From Rhodoblastus sp963736175 (lineage in GTDB: Bacteria; Pseudomonadota; Alphaproteobacteria; Rhizobiales; Beijerinckiaceae): a stretch of 64,000 bases of DNA. A model generated the notes under the pieces. It saw only the letters and a list, made by a program, of their open reading frames with translations. It was not told the origin of the DNA and searched no databases. The stretch spans positions 62,001 to 126,000 of the forward strand of contig CAVTNU010000014.1 in NCBI GenBank assembly GCA_963736175.1, read 5' to 3'. The position numbers and the translations under genes are program-made. Shown in pieces: positions 60,456 through 64,000 of the stretch (positions are counted from its first letter, which is position 1; the number at the start of each line of letters is the position of its first letter).

Positions 60456-60484
60456 TATCTAGACTTATTAAGAGGCTCTGCCAA
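60456..60484 (-). promoter_or_regulatory. Promoter of rplJL-rpoBC
   Basis: On the minus strand TTGGCA (plus 60479-60484) and TAGATA (60456-60461) are separated by 17 bp. Transcription would begin near 60449 and read through about 470 nt before the rplJ GTG. The promoter lies just after a hairpin, so rplJL-rpoBC can be expressed apart from rplKA. Confidence 0.65.
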
Positions 60485-60506
60485 GGGGGCGGAGCCTCTT
60501 TTTTTC
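60470..60506 (+). terminator. Plus-strand-oriented intrinsic terminator upstream of rplJ
   Basis: AGAGGCTC and GAGCCTCT pair perfectly (about 60470-60477 and 60491-60498) and the right arm runs into seven or more T's on the plus strand. The surrounding genes are all on the minus strand. On that strand the A's come first and only TAATAA follows, so termination of rplKA would be poor. Its left arm overlaps the rplJ promoter. Confidence 0.6.
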
Positions 60507-60594
60507 GTTTTGTCAAGCGTTTCGAACAAAGTCCGATCCAGCGAACCCTCGCCATCCCGTATCCGCGGGGAAACGGGAGAGCGAAGCGGCCGGA

Positions 60595-61299
60595 TCAATG
60601 CTGCGCCAGCACGATGCTCGAAGGATCGACCTTGACGCCCGGCCCCATCGTCGAGGACAGCGCGATGCGCTGCAAATAGGTGCCTTTGGCCCCGGCCGGC
60701 TTGGCCTTGACCACCGCGTCGACAAAGGCGTGGATGTTCTCGGCCAGCTTTTCCTCGCCGAACGACGCCTTGCCGACCGAACCCTGGATGATGCCGGCCT
60801 TTTCAACGCGGAACTCAACAGCGCCGCCTTTGGAGGCCTTGACCGCAGCGACGACGTCCATCGTCACCGTTCCGACCTTGGGATTGGGCATCATGCCGCG
60901 CGGGCCGAGCACCTTTCCGAGACGGCCGACCAGCGGCATCATGTCAGGCGTGGCGATGCAGCGATCGAAGTCGATCGTGCCGCCTTGCACGATGGTCACC
61001 AGATCCTCGGCGCCGACGACGTCCGCGCCCGCCGCCTTGGCTTCGTCAGCCTTGGCGCCGCGAGCGAAAACCGCCACCCGCAAAGTGCGGCCGGTGCCGT
61101 TGGGCAGATTGACGACGCCGCGCACCATCTGGTCGGCGTGCTTGGGGTCGACGCCCAGGTTTAGGGCGATCTCGACCGTCTCGTCGAATTTGGCGCTGGC
61201 GCGATCCTTGATCAGCTTGATCGCCTGATCGACCGGATAGAGCTTGGTGCGCTCGATGCCTTCGCGCGCCTTGGCGATGCGTTTTCCAATATGAGCCAT
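60595..61299 (-). CDS. rplA: 50S ribosomal protein L1
   Basis: The 234-residue protein has KFDETVEIALNLGVDPKHAD, MPLVGRLGKVLGPRGMMPNP and the C-terminal MGPGVKVDPSSI. L1 forms the mobile L1 stalk and in many bacteria represses rplKA translation. It is 4 bp after rplK. Confidence 0.98.
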   Translation of the reverse strand: MAHIGKRIAKAREGIERTKLYPVDQAIKLIKDRASAKFDETVEIALNLGVDPKHADQMVRGVVNLPNGTGRTLRVAVFARGAKADEAKAAGADVVGAEDLVTIVQGGTIDFDRCIATPDMMPLVGRLGKVLGPRGMMPNPKVGTVTMDVVAAVKASKGGAVEFRVEKAGIIQGSVGKASFGEEKLAENIHAFVDAVVKAKPAGAKGTYLQRIALSSTMGPGVKVDPSSIVLAQH

Positions 61300-61303
61300 C
61301 GTC

Positions 61304-61750
61304 TTACTCCACCACCTGCAAGCCCATAGCGCGGGCGGAGCCCTCGATCATGGACATGGCCGATTCGACGCTGGCGCAGTTGAGATCGGGCATCTTCTTT
61401 TCCGCGATCTCCTTGATCTGGGCCTTGGTCACCTTGCCGACGAAGCCGCGGCCGGGCGTCTTGGAGCCTGAGGCCGGTTTCTTGCCGATCTTGAGATTGG
61501 CCGCCTTCTTCAGGAAGAACGTCACCGGCGGCTGCTTCATCTCGAAGGTGAAGCTGCGGTCCTGATAAGCCGTGATGATAACGGGGATCGGCGTCCCCTT
61601 TTCAATCTGCGCGGTCTTCGCATTGAAGGCCTTGCAGAATTCCATGATGTTCAGGCCGCGCTGACCGAGCGCGGGACCGATCGGCGGCGAGGGATTCGCC
61701 GCGCCGGCCGGAACCTGAAGCTTCACGTAACCCGTGATCTTCTTCGCCAT
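61304..61750 (-). CDS. rplK: 50S ribosomal protein L11
   Basis: The 148-residue protein has ANPSPPIGPALGQRGLNIME and FFLKKAANLKIGKKPASGSK, with the terminal helix region SVESAMSMIEGSARAMGLQV. L11 forms the GTPase-associated centre and is needed for the stringent response. ATG 61750 (MAKKITGYVKLQVPAGAANP) follows GGGAG; an ATG 33 bp upstream is outside the family start. Confidence 0.98.
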   Translation of the reverse strand: MAKKITGYVKLQVPAGAANPSPPIGPALGQRGLNIMEFCKAFNAKTAQIEKGTPIPVIITAYQDRSFTFEMKQPPVTFFLKKAANLKIGKKPASGSKTPGRGFVGKVTKAQIKEIAEKKMPDLNCASVESAMSMIEGSARAMGLQVVE

Positions 61751-61994
61751 ATTGGCTGCTCCCGTTGGTTTTTTTTGTATCAACGACGACGGCTAAGCCG
61801 GAATCGCCAAAACAAAAACGCGCGAATGACGGACAATCCATCTCGCGCGGGTTGCAGTTTGCGGTGCGGCTTTTGATCCGGCTGGCGACCGGAAAGCCTC
61901 CCGCATTTGCGCCCTTTGCAGGGCCGGGTTCGTCTATACGAGATTCCCGGCAAATGCAAAGAAAAATACGCCACTGGCGAATAACGCCATAAAT

Positions 61995-62372
61995 TCAAGC
62001 GCGGACGTCGACCGACCCCGCGTCCACGAGCCGCCGCGTTTCCCGCGCCAGGATGGAATCGGCGTCCAGTCCGGCGATCGGTCTTGAAACATCCCTGGGA
62101 ATGTCGCCGGCCAGTTGCAACATCAGGTAGCGGGCGCAGCAAACCCGCAAAAACGACGAGAAATTATCCACGGCGCCGTGCTGATCCAATAATTCCTCAT
62201 AGAGACGCGTCAAAATCTGGCCGACGCCAAGGCCATCGCGCGCGGCGATTTCCTCAAGCAGCCGCCAATAGATGTTTTCGAGGCGCACGCTGGTCGAAAA
62301 GCCGTGCATGCGCACCGACCGCAAACGCGATTCCCACATCCGCGGATCGGCGTTGATGAACAACCGGCACAT
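61995..62372 (-). CDS. Ribbon-helix-helix domain protein (RHH_4-type)
   Basis: The 125-residue protein's core reads RMHGFSTSVRLENIYWRLLE followed by EIAARDGLGVGQILTRLYEE. This fits the RHH_4 family of alphaproteobacteria, in which a beta-strand (STSVRLE) is followed by two helices. FSSFLRVCCARYLMLQLAG follows. Such proteins may bind DNA as dimers, but the targets are unknown. ATG 62372 (MCRLFINADPRMWESRLRSV) is preferred to one 48 bp upstream. It lies between the DJ-1-type gene and rplK, where many relatives have no gene. Confidence 0.8.
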   Translation of the reverse strand: MCRLFINADPRMWESRLRSVRMHGFSTSVRLENIYWRLLEEIAARDGLGVGQILTRLYEELLDQHGAVDNFSSFLRVCCARYLMLQLAGDIPRDVSRPIAGLDADSILARETRRLVDAGSVDVRA

Positions 62373-62608
62373 GCGGGGCGCCTCCGATGTTGCGACATTC
62401 GCCCGAACCCAGCGCGCCACTCCTGGCGAGGACGGCGATCATACACTTTTTTTTGTCAAAAAACGGGCGGTCCGGCGCTCGCCGTCGTCCGCCCGTCATC
62501 GTGGCGATGACCACCCCCAGGAGTGATCTTAGCGATCTTAGCGTTCTTTGGCGGCCGCGAGCCTCATGTCTTGGCGTCCGTCGGCGCGGCGCGCTTCGCG
62601 ATCGCGCG

Positions 62609-63214
62609 CTACTCCGCCGCTACGCGATGCTCGTCGTGCTGAATCGACGTGCCGAGCGCCGTCAGGAACTGGCCCATCCACGCCGGGTGCGCCGGCCATG
62701 CCGGCGCGGTGACGAGGTTGCCGTCGACGACCGCGGCGTCGATGGCGATTTCCGCGTAACGACCGCCAGCCAGCGTCACTTCCGGGGCGCAAGCGGGATA
62801 AGCCGAACACAGGCGGCCTTTCAGCACATCGGCCGCCGCCAGAATTTGCGCGCCATGACAGATGGCGGCGACCGGCTTGTTCGTCGCGAAAAAGTGCTTG
62901 ACCATCGCGATGACGCGCGCGTCGAGACGCAAATATTCCGGCGCCCGCCCGCCGGGAATGACCAGGGCGTCGTACGTCTCCGGCCTCACGTCGGCGAAGC
63001 TGGCGTTCAGTGCGAAATTATGGCCGCGTTTCTCGCTGTAGGTCTGCTGACCCTCGAAATCGTGGATCGAGGTGGCGACGGTTTCGCCGACCTTTTTGTC
63101 CGGGCAAACGGCGTGGACACTATGCCCGACCGCCGCAAGCATTTGGAACGGCACCATGATTTCGTAATCTTCGCCGAAATCTCCGACGATCATCAAAATC
63201 CGTTTTCCGCTCAT
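62609..63214 (-). CDS. DJ-1/PfpI family protein
   Basis: The 201-residue class I glutamine amidotransferase-like protein has the glutamate of GDFGEDYE near residue 16 and the nucleophile elbow AAICHGAQIL (Cys about residue 118). VIPGGRAPEYLR is also typical. Members include deglycase/glyoxalase-type, protease-type and chaperone-type proteins; the activity here is not assignable. ATG 63214 follows GGGAGGA. It stands between the nusG terminator and the RHH gene, in the same direction. Confidence 0.9.
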   Translation of the reverse strand: MSGKRILMIVGDFGEDYEIMVPFQMLAAVGHSVHAVCPDKKVGETVATSIHDFEGQQTYSEKRGHNFALNASFADVRPETYDALVIPGGRAPEYLRLDARVIAMVKHFFATNKPVAAICHGAQILAAADVLKGRLCSAYPACAPEVTLAGGRYAEIAIDAAVVDGNLVTAPAWPAHPAWMGQFLTALGTSIQHDEHRVAAE

Positions 63215-63310
63215 ATCATCCTCCCTTGGCGCGTCATGCGCGCGCCTTGAGACTTCAATATAGGAGCGAATTTCCCGGCGGTGGCGTTACACGGTTAATG
63301 CAGCCGCGCC

Positions 63311-63345
63311 ACAAAAAAAGCCGGGCTCTTTTGCGGCCCGGCTTT
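63311..63345 (-). terminator. Terminator after nusG
   Basis: AAAGCCGGGC (63317-63326) and GCCCGGCTTT (63336-63345) form a perfect ten-pair stem. Seven T's follow on the minus strand (A's from 63313). It lies 26 bp after the nusG stop and separates secE-nusG from the DJ-1, RHH and rplK genes. Confidence 0.93.
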
Positions 63346-63370
63346 GCGTTTCAAGACGTTCCGAACATTT

Positions 63371-63901
63371 TCAGAGCTTGTCAACCTGGGTGTACTCCAA
63401 CTCGACCGGCGTGGCGCGGCCGAAGATCGACACCGCCACCTTGACGCGCGAACGGCTCTCGTCGACTTCCTCGACCAGGCCCTCGAACGATGCGAAGGGA
63501 CCGTCGTTGACCCGCACTTTCTCGCCGATTTCAAACGAGATCGAAGCCTTGGGCCGCTCGACGCCCTCGGCCACCTGCCCCTTGATGCGGTCCGCTTCGT
63601 GGTCGGGAATCGGCATCGGCTTGTTGTCCGAGCCCAGAAAGCCGGTGACCTTGGGCGTGTTCTTGATGAGATGGAACACGTCGTCGGTCAGATCGCACTT
63701 GACCAGCACGTAACCGGGAAAGAACTTACGTTCGGCGTTGAACTTGCGGCCGCGCCGCACTTCGACCACCTGTTCGGTCGGCACCAGGATTTCGTCGAAC
63801 TTGTCCGACAAACCGCGCTGGGCGGCGCCGTCCTTGATCGATTCGGCGACTTTCTTTTCGAAATTCGAATAGGCGTGGACGATATACCAGCGCTTGCTCA
63901 T
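63371..63901 (-). CDS. nusG: Transcription termination/antitermination protein NusG
   Basis: The 176-residue protein has an N-terminal NGN domain binding RNA polymerase (RWYIVHAYSNFEKKVAESIK, KFFPGYVLVKCDLTDDVFHL). A C-terminal KOW domain follows (FEIGEKVRVNDGPFASFEGL), which contacts Rho or S10. It suppresses pausing and couples transcription to translation. It follows secE by 42 bp and ends at a strong terminator. Confidence 0.98.
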   Translation of the reverse strand: MSKRWYIVHAYSNFEKKVAESIKDGAAQRGLSDKFDEILVPTEQVVEVRRGRKFNAERKFFPGYVLVKCDLTDDVFHLIKNTPKVTGFLGSDNKPMPIPDHEADRIKGQVAEGVERPKASISFEIGEKVRVNDGPFASFEGLVEEVDESRSRVKVAVSIFGRATPVELEYTQVDKL

Positions 63902-63943
63902 GTTGGTTTGCTCTTTAATCTTTTGGCGTGCGCAGCCGGATGT

Positions 63944-64000
63944 TTAGCGACCAAGATTTAAAATGAAGCCGACGGCCAAACGAATGGTCTGATCGACCGA
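63944..64000 (-). CDS. secE: Protein translocase subunit SecE (3' part only)
   Basis: Only the last 18 codons are in the window, reading SVDQTIRLAVGFILNLGR followed by TAA at 63944-63946. This is the conserved C-terminal end of the single-span alphaproteobacterial SecE, and secE is the standard gene before nusG. The gene begins outside the window. Confidence 0.85.
   Translation of the reverse strand, partial: SVDQTIRLAVGFILNLGR

Overview
The window is GC-rich chromosomal DNA of an alphaproteobacterium, most likely Hyphomicrobiales (Rhizobiales), perhaps Methylocystaceae or Beijerinckiaceae. The evidence is the DUF2232-rplI pair, DUF2155 beside an NDUFA12-type complex I subunit, a class II (B12-dependent) ribonucleotide reductase, an RHH_4 protein, and alphaproteobacterial forms of the ribosomal and RNA polymerase proteins. 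The family-level placement is inference.

Left part (about 1-30.3 kb) is mixed housekeeping and accessory DNA: DUF2232 (partial), a frameshifted rplI, a secreted transglutaminase-like peptidase, a complete IS5-family element, DUF2155, NDUFA12, lrgAB, and nrdJ with a candidate NrdR box in a long leader. Next comes a small region split by two identical, oppositely oriented IS630-family elements (1146 bp each). Removing them on paper restores a 44-residue lysine-rich ORF and the full 3' end of an ImmA/IrrE-type metallopeptidase gene. That peptidase ends in a zinc ribbon closely resembling the C-terminal tail of the neighbouring NrdJ. Then follow a frameshifted DUF3592-TPR gene ending in a pseudo-acyl-carrier domain, a MarR/FUSC divergent pair with a visible operator, a second frameshifted secreted protein, a cupin, a SatP-type transporter, a DnaQ-fold exonuclease, a quinone oxidoreductase, anmK, a glutathione transferase, a DNA glycosylase, a chemoreceptor and a Do-family periplasmic protease.

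Right part (about 30.4-64 kb) is almost entirely the minus-strand ribosomal/transcription superoperon. In transcription order it reads secE(partial)-nusG, terminator, DJ-1/PfpI, RHH protein, rplK-rplA, promoter and long leader, rplJ-rplL-rpoB-rpoC, terminator, then promoter, rpsL-rpsG-fusA-tuf-rpsJ-rplC-rplD-rplW-rplB-rpsS-rplV-rpsC-rplP-rpmC-rpsQ-rplN-rplX-rplE-rpsN-rpsH-rplF-rplR-rpsE-rpmD-rplO-secY-adk-rpsM-rpsK-rpoA-rplQ, terminator, degP-like. This is the beta, str, S10, spc and alpha order known from proteobacteria. The S10-spc part is tightly packed with several 1-8 bp overlaps, but the alpha end has unusually wide gaps.

Three genes (rplI, the TPR gene and the SPOR-like gene) each carry one single-base indel, two of them in G/C runs, so assembly error must be considered beside real decay. 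No tRNA, rRNA or CRISPR array was recognised. The most interesting spot is 10.6-14.0 kb.
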